From the NCBI RefSeq assembly GCF_024628865.1, contig NZ_CP102384.1:2305001-2369000 (forward strand): 64,000 nt of DNA, in the 5' to 3' direction. Within the stretch, counting starts at the first letter, position 1, and every line of letters begins with the position of its first letter. Below, one piece after another: positions 17,913 through 25,929 of this stretch. The notes under the pieces were generated by a model that made no database searches, had not been told where the DNA came from, and saw only the letters and a program-made list of their open reading frames with translations. Source of the DNA: Sphingopyxis sp. DBS4 (GTDB taxonomy: Bacteria; Pseudomonadota; Alphaproteobacteria; Sphingomonadales; Sphingomonadaceae). The translations under genes and the position numbers were made by a program.

Positions 17913-17940
17913 AGCCAATCACATGCAATCTAATCACCGA

Positions 17941-18040
17941 TTCCCCGAGCGAAGCCGAGGGGCTCTGCCAAGCGAAGTCGAGGCTGTGACGGTGCGGTTC
18001 TCGCTGCGCTCGAACGTGCCCCTCGGCTTCGCTCGGGGAG
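17941..18040. repeat. Dispersed hairpin repeat, copy 1
   Basis: Begins TTCCCCGAGCGAAGCCGAGG and ends with the near reverse complement, forming a long hairpin. A close copy lies at 60762-60862 in inverted orientation. Confidence 0.85.
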
Positions 18041-18077
18041 GCGGTAGATTTATGATTCAATGTTCCAAGGGGCAGAT

Positions 18078-19247
18078 ATGAATTCTCCCCTCCGCATCCT
18101 CTCCATCGCCACGCTCTTCCCCGACGCCGCGCGGCCGACCTTTGGCCTGTTCGTCGAAAAAAGCCTCCGCGCGCTCGCCGCGCAGCCGGGCATCGACCTC
18201 ACCGTCGTCGCGCCGGTCGGCCTGCCGCCCTTCCCGCTATCGCTGCACGGCCGCTATCGTGCGCTTCGCGATCTGCCGCGAACCGAACAATGGAACGGCA
18301 TCACCGTCCATCGCCCGCGCTTCGCCTTGATCCCGCGTTACGGCGCGCGCTTCAATCCGGCGCAAGTCGCGCGTGCCGTGCTGTCGGCCGTGCGCGGGCA
18401 GACCTTCGACGTGATCGATGCGGAATTCTTCTATCCCGACGGTCCCGCCGCGATGCAGGTCGCCGAGGCGCTCGACCGGCCCTTTTCGGTCAAGGCGCGC
18501 GGCGCCGACATCAGCTATTTCGGACATGATCCCGCAACCCGGGCGGCGGTGCTCAACGCCGCCGACCGCGCTGCGGGCCTGCTTGCCGTATCGGATTCGA
18601 TGCGCCGCGACATGGACGCGATCGGGATCGACGCCGCCAAGGTCGCGGTCCATTATACCGGCATCGACACCGCACGCTTCCACCCCGGTGATCGCGCCGC
18701 CGCGCGCGCCGCGCTCGGCATGGACGACGCCCCGGTGCTTGCGACGGTCGGCGCGCTCATTCCGCGCAAGGGCCAGGCGCTGGTGATCGAGGCGTTGCCC
18801 GACCTTCCCGGCGTTCATTACTGGCTCGCGGGCGCGGGCGAAGAGGAAGGCCGCTACCGCGCGCTGGCCGAGCGGCTCGGCGTCGCCGACCGCGTCCACC
18901 TGATGGGGTCGGTCGCCAACGCGGACCTGCCTTTTCTCTATCGCGCCGCAAACATCGTCGTCACGCCGTCGGTCAGCGAAGGCCTCGCCAATGCCTGGGT
19001 CGAAGCCCTCGCTTGCGGCACGCCGATCGTGATCAGCGACGCGGGCGGCGCCGCCGAACTCGTCACCTCGCCGGTTGCGGGCCGCATCGCCCAGCGCACG
19101 CCGCAGGCCCTCGCCGCCGCGGTTCGGGACATCCTCGCCGCCCCGCCTTTACCGGGCGATGTTGCCGCCAGCCTCGGCGGCCGCTTCGACTGGGACCGCA
19201 ACGGCCGCGAACTGGCGGCGCATCTCCGCCGCTGCGCCGAACGATGA
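18078..19247 (+). CDS. Glycosyltransferase family 4 protein
   Basis: 389 residues from the ATG at 18078, just after GGGGCAGAT; a start six codons earlier (18060) is possible. GT-B fold with LRILSIATLFPDAARPTFGL near the N-terminus, RAGD-type body (FSVKARGADISYFGHDP), and the C-terminal nucleotide-sugar site LATVGALIPRKGQALVIEAL and TPSVSEGLANAWVEALACGT (the EGxxxxxxEAxxxG motif). Such enzymes transfer a sugar in glycan or glycolipid assembly at the membrane face. No glycan cluster surrounds it, so the acceptor is unknown. Confidence 0.88.
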   Translation: MNSPLRILSIATLFPDAARPTFGLFVEKSLRALAAQPGIDLTVVAPVGLPPFPLSLHGRYRALRDLPRTEQWNGITVHRPRFALIPRYGARFNPAQVARAVLSAVRGQTFDVIDAEFFYPDGPAAMQVAEALDRPFSVKARGADISYFGHDPATRAAVLNAADRAAGLLAVSDSMRRDMDAIGIDAAKVAVHYTGIDTARFHPGDRAAARAALGMDDAPVLATVGALIPRKGQALVIEALPDLPGVHYWLAGAGEEEGRYRALAERLGVADRVHLMGSVANADLPFLYRAANIVVTPSVSEGLANAWVEALACGTPIVISDAGGAAELVTSPVAGRIAQRTPQALAAAVRDILAAPPLPGDVAASLGGRFDWDRNGRELAAHLRRCAER

Positions 19248-19263
19248 GGGCCGGACCGCGGGT

Positions 19264-19857
19264 TCAGGTTTCGCGGGCCAGAATATCCTCGACATATCGT
19301 TCGACCTGGGCAGCATAGTCCTCCCGGACACCGGCCCTTTGCCCCTTGGTCTTGCTGATGCTCGCCATGAGCAAAACGGGTATCGCCAACAGCGCCAGGC
19401 CGATCACGACCGCTTTGAATTGCCCGAGGAAGGATCCGAAAAGCGCGGCGGCGATGATGATGACCACGGCAAGGCAACATCCGTTGAGGTTCGCCATGGG
19501 TTTCGCCATCAGTTCATCGATGCGATTTCCGAATATCTGATATCGTCCCGTGCTGTGGTTCACCATCGCCACGCCGACATCGCCGCTGGAATCGGAGCTG
19601 TTGGCCCATATCAGCGACAGGTAATGTCCCTCGCGCGCGCCGATGCCGGCATTGTTGATCTTCACATCGATTTCGCGCCCGTCCTCCCGCTGGAGGAAGA
19701 CCTGCATGATCTCGGTCTTGGACGACGAAATATGCCCCCCGTTGCTCCATATGACGCCGCTGACGTCGGTTTCGGACCAGACGCGCAGCGAAACGGCAAT
19801 GCCGGAGTCGCGGGTGAAGTTCAGTTGTTCGCCGCTGTTTGTGCTGACCCGTCCCAT
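19264..19857 (-). CDS. Hypothetical membrane protein
   Basis: 197 residues. The N-terminal ~125 residues are hydrophilic and beta-rich (EQLNFTRDSGIAVSLRVWSE, SGVIWSNGGHISSSKTEIM). Two adjacent hydrophobic spans (LAVVIIIAAALFGSFLG and AVVIGLALLAIPVLLMAS) and a short charged tail follow. The soluble part therefore probably faces one side as a sensor-like beta domain. No family recognised. It is convergent with the glycosyltransferase gene (17-base gap). Coding likelihood is supported by length and codon bias typical of the window. Confidence 0.6.
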   Translation of the reverse strand: MGRVSTNSGEQLNFTRDSGIAVSLRVWSETDVSGVIWSNGGHISSSKTEIMQVFLQREDGREIDVKINNAGIGAREGHYLSLIWANSSDSSGDVGVAMVNHSTGRYQIFGNRIDELMAKPMANLNGCCLAVVIIIAAALFGSFLGQFKAVVIGLALLAIPVLLMASISKTKGQRAGVREDYAAQVERYVEDILARET

Positions 19858-19975
19858 ATATCTCCCCTGCCGGACGACGACGTCCTTTCAAGCTGGGGAC
19901 AATGAAGACGAAAGCGGCGGCGAAGTCCTGACGCACTTCTCAAGAAATTGTGAAGGCCCGGGTCGAAGCCGAAAC

Positions 19976-20956
19976 TCACACCACCGCGCCGTCGTCCTTG
20001 CGGGTGATGCGCTCGGCGCCTTCGGTCGCGGCGCTGGTACGCGGGACGAAGCTCTGCGGGCCGACCTTCAGCCACACCAGCACCGGCGTCGACATCAGGA
20101 TCGACGAATAGGTGCCGACGAAGACGCCGAACAGCATTGCCGCGGTAAAGCCGAAGATCACGTCGGGGCCGAAAAGCAGCAGCATCCCAAGCGCCAGCAT
20201 CACCGACACGCTGGTCATCACGGTGCGCGACAGCGTTTCGTTGATGCTGAGGTTGAGCAGCGGCACAATCTCCATCTTGCGGTATTTCTTCAGATTCTCG
20301 CGCACGCGGTCATAGACGACGATCGTGTCGTTCAGCGAATAGCCGACGATCGTCAGCAGTGCCGCGATGCTGTTGAGGTCGAACTGGAGCTGCGTCACCG
20401 CGAACAGGCCGAAAGTCAGCGCCACTTCGTGGAACAGACGCCCAAGCGCGCCGACGCCGAACTGCCATTCGAAGCGGATCCAGATATAGATCGAGATGCC
20501 GAGCATGGCGAGCGCAAGGCTGAGCGCGCCGGTGCGGATCAACTCGCCCGACACCTTGCCCGACACGGTCTCGACCGAGCCGGTGTGCGCGGTCGGAAAG
20601 GCCTTGTGGATGCCGTCGACGAGCTGCTTGCCCGCACGGTCGGCCGCCGCCTTGTCGCCTTCGGGCAGCGCGGTGCGGATCGCCACCGCCTTGTCGGACC
20701 CGAATTGCTGGATCGTCGCTTCGCCGAGGCCGATGTCGCCGACCTTTTCGCGAATCTCGTCGATCTTCGGCATCGTGCCGGGGAATTCGACGCGGACCGA
20801 CTGGCCGCCGACGAAATCGACGCCCAGATTGAGGCCCTTCACCGCGACCAGCGCAATCGATATGGCGACGAGGAGGAAGCTCGCGGCCGACGCAACCTTC
20901 CGCCAGCGCAGAAAGTCGATGTTCGTGTCCTCGGGGACGAGTTTCAGCAGACGCAT
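19976..20956 (-). CDS. secF: Protein translocase subunit SecF
   Basis: 326 residues with six predicted membrane spans and one large periplasmic loop. Family motifs include LNLGVDFVGGQSVRVEFPG in the loop entry, then FDLNSIAALLTIVGYSLNDT and VVYDRVRENL, and the LSRTVMTSVSVMLAL region. SecF works with SecD and YajC to use the proton gradient to complete export of preproteins from SecYEG. It is 18 bases downstream of secD, so it is part of the yajC-secD-secF run on the minus strand. Confidence 0.96.
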   Translation of the reverse strand: MRLLKLVPEDTNIDFLRWRKVASAASFLLVAISIALVAVKGLNLGVDFVGGQSVRVEFPGTMPKIDEIREKVGDIGLGEATIQQFGSDKAVAIRTALPEGDKAAADRAGKQLVDGIHKAFPTAHTGSVETVSGKVSGELIRTGALSLALAMLGISIYIWIRFEWQFGVGALGRLFHEVALTFGLFAVTQLQFDLNSIAALLTIVGYSLNDTIVVYDRVRENLKKYRKMEIVPLLNLSINETLSRTVMTSVSVMLALGMLLLFGPDVIFGFTAAMLFGVFVGTYSSILMSTPVLVWLKVGPQSFVPRTSAATEGAERITRKDDGAVV

Positions 20957-20974
20957 CGTTTCGCTCCCTTTCTC

Positions 20975-22588
20975 TTAAATGTTGATCGTCGCCGGACGCT
21001 TGGCATGGAGCCAGCGGGCGGCAAACAGACGCGTGACGGTGACGGCGGTGAAGACGCTGGTGACGATGCCGATGGTCAGCACCACGGCAAAACCCTTGAT
21101 CGGGCCGGTGCCGAACCAGAACATCAGCGACGCGGCGATGACGTTGGTGACGTTCGCGTCGAAGATCGCGCGGCTGGCCTCGGAATAGCCGAGCTCGACC
21201 GCCTGGAACACGCGTCGCCCTCGCTTCAGTTCCTCGCGTATGCGCTCGTTGATCAGCACGTTCGCGTCGACCGCGGCACCGATCGTCAGCACGAAGCCCG
21301 CGATGCCGGGCAGGGTCAGCGTCGCGTTGAACCCCGCCATGATCGCGATGATCAGAAAGACGTTGAAGAAGAGCGCGAGGCACGCATAGACGCCGAAGCG
21401 GCCATAGACGATGAGCATCAGCACGAGCACCGAGACCGTCGCGATGATGCCCGCGATCGCACCCTTGCGGATCGAATCGGCGCCAAGCTCCGGAGTCACC
21501 GTCCGTTCCTCGACCACCGTCATCTTGACCGGCAGCGCGCCCGAGCGAAGCGAGATGGCGAGGTTGTTCGCGGTGGCGACCGAGAAGCTGCCTGAAATCT
21601 GGGCGCTGCCACCCAGGATCGGCTCGTTGATCGACGGCGCCGAGAGCACCCGGCCATCAAGCACCATCGCGAAACGCTTGCCGACATTCTGCGCCGTCAC
21701 CTTGGCAAAAGTCGCCGAACCGCCCGAATCGAAGCGGATGTTGACGACGGGCTGGCCCGACTGTCCGTCATAGCCCTGCTTCGCGTCGAGAAGCTGCTCG
21801 CCGCTGATCATCACCTGGCGGCGCAGCACCTCGAACGGGGCACCGGCGCCGGCGCCGTCGGCATAGGGAACGATCTCGCTTCCCACCGGCACCCGGCCCG
21901 CCGCCGCTTCATTGGGGTCGGCATTGGCGTCGACCATGCGGAATTCGAGCCGCGCGGTCTTGCCGATCAGGTCCTTCAATTGCTGCGGATCCTGAAGGCC
22001 GGGCACCTGGACGACGACCCGGTCGTCGCCCTGGCGGATGATCGTCGGTTCGCGCGTGCCGAGCGCGTTGACGCGCTTGTCGATGATGTCGCGCGCGGTA
22101 TCCATCGCGTTGGCGATCGCCTGCTTCTGCCCCGCCGCGGTCGGCGTCAGCACCAGGCGCGTCGTGTCGACGACGTCGATGTTCCAGTCGCGCTGGCCGG
22201 TGAGCCCCGCGCCGCGCGTCTCATTGAACAGCCGGTCGCGCGCTTCGTCGAGCTTCGTCTGGTCGCGGACGAGAAAGCTGATCTTGCCACCCGCGGTCGA
22301 CAGTTCGCCGATCGCGATGTCGTCGTCGGGCCCGCGCTCGCCGCGCATCGCCGCGCGCACGGTCTTTTCCATGTTGGCGAGCTGGGTCTTCTGGAGATCG
22401 GAGACATCGGCCTCGAGCAACAAATGGCTGCCGCCGGCAAGGTCGAGGCCCAGATTGACCTTCATCTGCGCGAAGGACGGCAGCTTGTCGAAGGTCTTTT
22501 CGGGCAGGAAGCTGGGGATGGTGAAGAGGATGCCGAGCAGCAGGATGATGCTGATGCCGATGGTCTTCCAGCGCGGGAAATCGAGCAT
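20975..22588 (-). CDS. secD: Protein translocase subunit SecD
   Basis: 537 residues. An N-terminal span is followed by KVNLGLDLAGGSHLLLEADV, a large periplasmic P1 domain (DDRVVVQVPGLQDPQQLKDL), AINEPILGG-like and FSVATANNLAISLRSGALP, then five C-terminal spans with AVDANVLINERIREELKRG, the conserved Asp/Arg region for proton coupling. It partners SecF for late steps of export across the inner membrane. It lies between yajC (49-base gap upstream) and secF. Confidence 0.97.
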   Translation of the reverse strand: MLDFPRWKTIGISIILLLGILFTIPSFLPEKTFDKLPSFAQMKVNLGLDLAGGSHLLLEADVSDLQKTQLANMEKTVRAAMRGERGPDDDIAIGELSTAGGKISFLVRDQTKLDEARDRLFNETRGAGLTGQRDWNIDVVDTTRLVLTPTAAGQKQAIANAMDTARDIIDKRVNALGTREPTIIRQGDDRVVVQVPGLQDPQQLKDLIGKTARLEFRMVDANADPNEAAAGRVPVGSEIVPYADGAGAGAPFEVLRRQVMISGEQLLDAKQGYDGQSGQPVVNIRFDSGGSATFAKVTAQNVGKRFAMVLDGRVLSAPSINEPILGGSAQISGSFSVATANNLAISLRSGALPVKMTVVEERTVTPELGADSIRKGAIAGIIATVSVLVLMLIVYGRFGVYACLALFFNVFLIIAIMAGFNATLTLPGIAGFVLTIGAAVDANVLINERIREELKRGRRVFQAVELGYSEASRAIFDANVTNVIAASLMFWFGTGPIKGFAVVLTIGIVTSVFTAVTVTRLFAARWLHAKRPATINI

Positions 22589-22637
22589 AGGGAAATTCCG
22601 GTTCTGGGCGCCGCCGACGCCGGCGGCGCCGAAGGCG

Positions 22638-22967
22638 TCAGTCGTTCGCGGGCTTCGCGCCGGGCTGCAGGACGTCGGAGATGGTCGATTTCACCACCTT
22701 GATCTTCACGCCCTGCGCAATTTCGATATCGGCGAAATCATCATCGACGCGCGTCACCTTGCCGACGATGCCGCCGCCCGTCACGACCTGGTCGCGCGGC
22801 TTCACCGCCGCGACCTTGGCGCGATGTTCCTTCATCCGCACCTGTTGCGGGCGGATCAGGAAGAACCAGAAAACCACGAAGATCAGCAGATAGGGCACCA
22901 GCATGATGAAACCGGCGGCCCCGCCCCCGGATCCAGCCGCCTGGGTCAGAAGCAGATTGGTCGACAT
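22638..22967 (-). CDS. yajC: Preprotein translocase subunit YajC
   Basis: 109 residues from the ATG at 22967. One N-terminal span (FIMLVPYLLIFVVFWFFLIR) and the conserved RPQQVRMKEHRAKVAAVKP, then DQVVTGGGIVGKVTRVDDDF, are diagnostic of YajC, a small accessory of SecDF. Upstream in-frame starts would add a non-conserved leader and are not used. It is first in the yajC-secD-secF transcription unit, which explains the fixed order seen in most alphaproteobacteria. Confidence 0.94.
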   Translation of the reverse strand: MSTNLLLTQAAGSGGGAAGFIMLVPYLLIFVVFWFFLIRPQQVRMKEHRAKVAAVKPRDQVVTGGGIVGKVTRVDDDFADIEIAQGVKIKVVKSTISDVLQPGAKPAND

Positions 22968-23200
22968 GAATGAAAGACTTTCTCTTTGCAGCATCGCCCT
23001 CTCCCCCTGGGGAACGGGCGCGCAAATAATGGCGCGGCGCCTATCACGCGGGGAATTTCGACGCAACCGCTCGCTGCGCGCCCTCCCCCCACGCGGGCCG
23101 CGCTGACATGGGGAGGCAGACGGCGAGATCAAGCCATGGCTTCCCGCTTGCATCCCCCGTCAAGCCGCGCTAGGGGCCTCGCCTGCCCAATCGGGCCGGT

Positions 23201-23277
23201 CGGGACGTAGCGCAGCCTGGTAGCGCATCACACTGGGGGTGTGGGGGTCGGAGGTTCGAATCCTCTCGTCCCGACCA
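23201..23277 (+). tRNA. tRNA-Pro (anticodon GGG), integration target
   Basis: CGGGACG acceptor stem closes with CGTCCCG; D-stem GCGC; anticodon stem TCACA/TGTGG around CTGGGGG (anticodon GGG); T-arm GGAGGTTCGAATCCTC-like; CCA encoded at 23275-23277. Its 3' half is duplicated at 44454, which marks it as the attachment site of the island. Because the element carries a matching 3' segment, the gene stays intact after integration. Confidence 0.96.
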
Positions 23278-23279
23278 AT
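23233..23279 (+). repeat. attL core (47-bp direct repeat)
   Basis: Identical to 44454-44500 over 47 bases, from inside the tRNA-Pro anticodon loop to two bases past CCA (CTGGGGGTGTGGGGGTCGGA ... GACCAAT). Flanking bases differ on both sides. Confidence 0.93.
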
Positions 23280-23330
23280 ATTTCAAGCACTTAGCGACAT
23301 TTCCTCGGAAGAGCTTTAACCCCAATTTGC

Positions 23331-23353
23331 TCTGGTGGTGCGCTGGTGGTGCA
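23331..23353 (+). repeat. 23-bp direct repeat inside left end (arm-site candidate)
   Basis: The 23-base sequence is itself a tandem of the 9-mer TGGTGGTGC, separated by GC. It is identical and same-oriented at 44297-44319. It lies 52 bases inside attL. Confidence 0.75.
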
Positions 23354-23467
23354 GATAATGCCTGAATGTTCTCATCGCGGTGCATCCCAACGCATCGAAT
23401 GTGAACATTTTCGGCCCGCGTTTGCGAATTGAACGCCACTCCGATTCCATGTATTTTCGCCTGACGG

Positions 23468-24373
23468 ATGCAAGAGCAGTTGCCTCTTCGCCCCGCCGAG
23501 TTCGTCAAAATCAGGGACGGCTTCATTGCGTTTCTCAAGCAACCTGCTGGGACACCCATCGAGCTAATCATCCCGCAGGCTGTGCTCGACGTGATGGCAG
23601 CGGCAGCGCGTCGCGGGCGCATTCGCCAGCGTGTGCTCGTCACCTTGCGCGTTGCCTCTTTGTTGGTGGCTATTGTGGGCGCTGTTCTCGGCGCATTCGT
23701 GAACCCTGGCATTATCGGTATTGCCATTCTTCTTTTGGGCGGAGGCGCATTCGTCTGGTCACATGACCGTAGCAAGGTCCGCCGCGAGCCCGAGATTGAC
23801 GAACTGGTTACCGAGCCGAACGACCCGCTTCAAAGCAATCTTAGAGCGCTTGACGATTTGAAGCACCTGATCGCGAACGGTGACGTGATTTGCGAAGAGC
23901 GTTTGCCGGATGGAACTTTGAAGCCGCTGTCGCCGAGGGCGCGGGCGGCTTTCCTTGCGGACCACGGCTCACTCCTTGTCGTCAGCCGTGATCAATCGCT
24001 TTGGCAATGCATCCCGCACAGGCCAATTCCCATGAGCGCTTTGTGGATCAGACTTGGCGGGCGCGTTGCGCCCGTCGTCGTCACGTCTCGCACACTGCTT
24101 AAAGAGCCGGATCGCATATTGTTCGATCAGCGCGTCGAATGGCTGCTGTCTCAGGCCGATAAGGCTGGCACGAAGGCAAAGTCATTTCGTGAAGCGCTCC
24201 AAATCGTCGTCGCCCTCAAGCGCCCAGAATTCGAGGGCATCACGTTCGAGGAGAAGAAGGAAAGGCTACGGCAAGAGGGGTTGCCGGATAGCCGCATGGA
24301 AAAAATCAACGCCGGTATATACCCGCCATTCAACAATTTTCTGCGCACTTTGCCGATGCATGAATTACCGTGA
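23468..24373 (+). CDS. Hypothetical membrane-anchored cargo protein
   Basis: 301 residues. After about 55 polar residues come two close hydrophobic spans (VLVTLRVASLLVAIVGAVLG and GIIGIAILLLGGGAFVWS), then a soluble C-terminal region of about 200 residues with DDLKHLIANGDVICEERLPDG and SLLVVSRDQSLWQCIP. It is the first gene inside attL, an usual cargo position. No family recognised. It could be a defence or sensing protein, but nothing in the sequence proves that. Start ATG at 23468 has a weak ribosome-binding site. Confidence 0.6.
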   Translation: MQEQLPLRPAEFVKIRDGFIAFLKQPAGTPIELIIPQAVLDVMAAAARRGRIRQRVLVTLRVASLLVAIVGAVLGAFVNPGIIGIAILLLGGGAFVWSHDRSKVRREPEIDELVTEPNDPLQSNLRALDDLKHLIANGDVICEERLPDGTLKPLSPRARAAFLADHGSLLVVSRDQSLWQCIPHRPIPMSALWIRLGGRVAPVVVTSRTLLKEPDRILFDQRVEWLLSQADKAGTKAKSFREALQIVVALKRPEFEGITFEEKKERLRQEGLPDSRMEKINAGIYPPFNNFLRTLPMHELP

Positions 24374-24445
24374 ATGCGGAACTGAATTCACCCTGACGCC
24401 CCGATTTGCGACCTCCTGCATTCCAGCGAATGAAAGGACCACGCA

Positions 24446-24643
24446 ATGCCTCCGAACCGGGACCAGCTCCTGACCGTAACTGACGTGCTCAACGTCACCG
24501 GCTTCAAATCCCGCACCACACTGTATCGCCGCGCACGCAGCGGCGCATTTCCGTGCCCCTGCCATATAGGCGCGGGCAAAATCCGTTGGCGCTCGGGCGA
24601 CATCGAGGACTGGCTGAGCAGCCTCCAGACCCGTCGCTACTGA
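24446..24643 (+). CDS. AlpA-family HTH regulator/excisionase-like
   Basis: 65 residues: LLTVTDVLNVTGFKSRTTLY, RRARSGAFPCPCHIGAGKIR and WRSGDIEDWLSSL. This is the winged-HTH layout of AlpA/Xis-like proteins, which usually activate integrase expression or promote excision of P4-type elements. It is at the element end opposite the integrase. The ATG at 24446 follows GAAAGGA. The small gap upstream from the membrane protein gene (72 bases) may hold its promoter. Target sites may include the 23-bp repeats, which is inferred. Confidence 0.83.
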   Translation: MPPNRDQLLTVTDVLNVTGFKSRTTLYRRARSGAFPCPCHIGAGKIRWRSGDIEDWLSSLQTRRY

Positions 24644-24744
24644 CCTGCCCCACCGCCGAACCGGCCCAGCTTAATTGCTTGGCGGGCGCACCTGCCCTCA
24701 CCCCCACGAACACTTGCAATCGTGATTTCACGAAAGGATGCCCC

Positions 24745-25350
24745 ATGTCTATTTTCCAACGCGTCATGGATCGGCTCGCCGATTCCATCTGGATTGGCCG
24801 CAAGGTCAATCTGCGCTTCACCGCTGAATATCGGACTGCCTGCTACGTCGTGCCGCTGATCAACAAGCTGCTCGCCGAGGGCGAGGACGGTGACACATAC
24901 CGAGCCGCGCTTGTCCCGTGGCACGAGGCCGAGCGGCCACCGCTTGCATCCTATCAGGGTGACACATCCCGGTGCAGGATCGACGGGCCTTGGCAGGAAG
25001 CTGGGCGGGACTGGGTTCCGCTTGGCGGCTTGATCTTGTCACCCGGCGTTACTGCCCATCTTGATCCGTTCGAGGCGCAGGCACTTCACGAAAAGATGCA
25101 GCAGGCGATTGAGGCCGTCATTCAAACGTGGGTCGAAGATCACGATCTAACCGCACTGCCACCGGTCCCGGAGCATTTCGACAGGTGCAGGGCTGACCGG
25201 AAAGCCAAGGCGCTGATCGCGGCTTTGGCTGGCAGCGACCGGCAGGCAGATGCTTCGACAAAGCCGCCCGCTGCCACGGCCAAAACTGCATCTGGCGAAC
25301 CCGTTCCCGCGCTTTGCGCCGTATGCCGGAAGGGGCTGGGTCATGCTTGA
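24745..25350 (+). CDS. Hypothetical protein of mobilizable element
   Basis: 201 residues from the ATG at 24745, preceded by GAAAGGA. It starts MSIFQRVMDRLADSIWIGRK, contains VPLGGLILSPGVTAHLDPFE and EKMQQAIEAVIQTWVEDHDL, and ends with a Cys pair (ALCAVCRKGLGHA) that may bind a metal. No membrane spans. It lies between the AlpA-like gene and the mobilization genes, so a role in mobilization is possible. I do not recognise a family. Confidence 0.6.
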   Translation: MSIFQRVMDRLADSIWIGRKVNLRFTAEYRTACYVVPLINKLLAEGEDGDTYRAALVPWHEAERPPLASYQGDTSRCRIDGPWQEAGRDWVPLGGLILSPGVTAHLDPFEAQALHEKMQQAIEAVIQTWVEDHDLTALPPVPEHFDRCRADRKAKALIAALAGSDRQADASTKPPAATAKTASGEPVPALCAVCRKGLGHA

Positions 25351-25440
25351 ACCGAACCGCCAAAAGGCAATGTTGGGGGGCTGCGATGCTACGCATCGAG
25401 CCAGCAATTCAGATACACACCTCACGCACGGGTGCATGGC

Positions 25441-25542
25441 GCAATTCTGCGGGTTTGGCGGGATGCTAATAGCCTCTCGCCAAAGGTCAGACCGCGAGAA
25501 CGGCGTAATTCTGCCATTTTCCGCGATGGCGAATAGCATCTC
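25441..25542. other. Candidate oriT region (paired imperfect 38-bp direct repeats)
   Basis: Within the 207-base gap before the mobilization genes, 25441-25478 and 25505-25542 align without gaps at 25 of 38 positions. Both share AATTCTGC, then a central TTT, then AATAGC and CTC. Position upstream of accessory, coupling and relaxase genes fits an origin of transfer. No nic sequence could be assigned. Confidence 0.4.
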
Positions 25543-25557
25543 ATCGGGTGCGGCACG

Positions 25558-25929
25558 ATGAGCGCCCGCGCCCAGACCGTGCGGCTAACCCCCGCCCGTC
25601 ATCGCGCCCTTGCCGGGTTCGCCAAAAGCTATGGATTAAGCGAATATGCGATGCTCGCCCGCGTCGTAGACGCGGGCCTTGCCGCCCTCGTTCACGGGGC
25701 AGGCAACCAGATCGACAACCGCGAGATCGTCAGCGAACTGGCGTCGGTCAGCACCCGCATAGTCGATGTCGAGCGGATGCTGGACCGGGCATTGTTCACC
25801 GCTTGCGCGGCCTATTGCTATGCCCGCCATGCGGCGCTGGGTGCTCGCACGACCGATGAGGCCGTTACCGCCGAGATCAACGCGGCCTATGACCGCCAGC
25901 GGCGGCGCGCGCAGGAGGGCCGGGAATGA
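25558..25929 (+). CDS. Putative relaxosome accessory protein
   Basis: 123 residues. The N-terminus (AQTVRLTPARHRALAGFAKS) is like the short ribbon-helix-helix or helical DNA-binding start of TraJ/MobC-type accessory proteins, followed by a helical body (IVSELASVSTRIVDVERMLD). The stop overlaps the start of the coupling-protein gene by 4 bases (ATGA), so they are translationally coupled. Such proteins usually bind oriT and recruit the relaxase. The family is not firmly recognised, and the role is inferred from position. Confidence 0.6.
   Translation: MSARAQTVRLTPARHRALAGFAKSYGLSEYAMLARVVDAGLAALVHGAGNQIDNREIVSELASVSTRIVDVERMLDRALFTACAAYCYARHAALGARTTDEAVTAEINAAYDRQRRRAQEGRE

Noticed and set aside
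16596..18040. CRISPR array or insertion sequence at hairpin clusters
   Set aside because: Repeats are single hairpins without regular spacers, and no transposase or cas genes accompany them.
25343..25561. A small ORF over the candidate oriT
   Set aside because: A frame of about 70 residues exists but lacks a clear ribosome-binding site and recognisable motif, and the paired repeats favour a non-coding role. Left uncalled.
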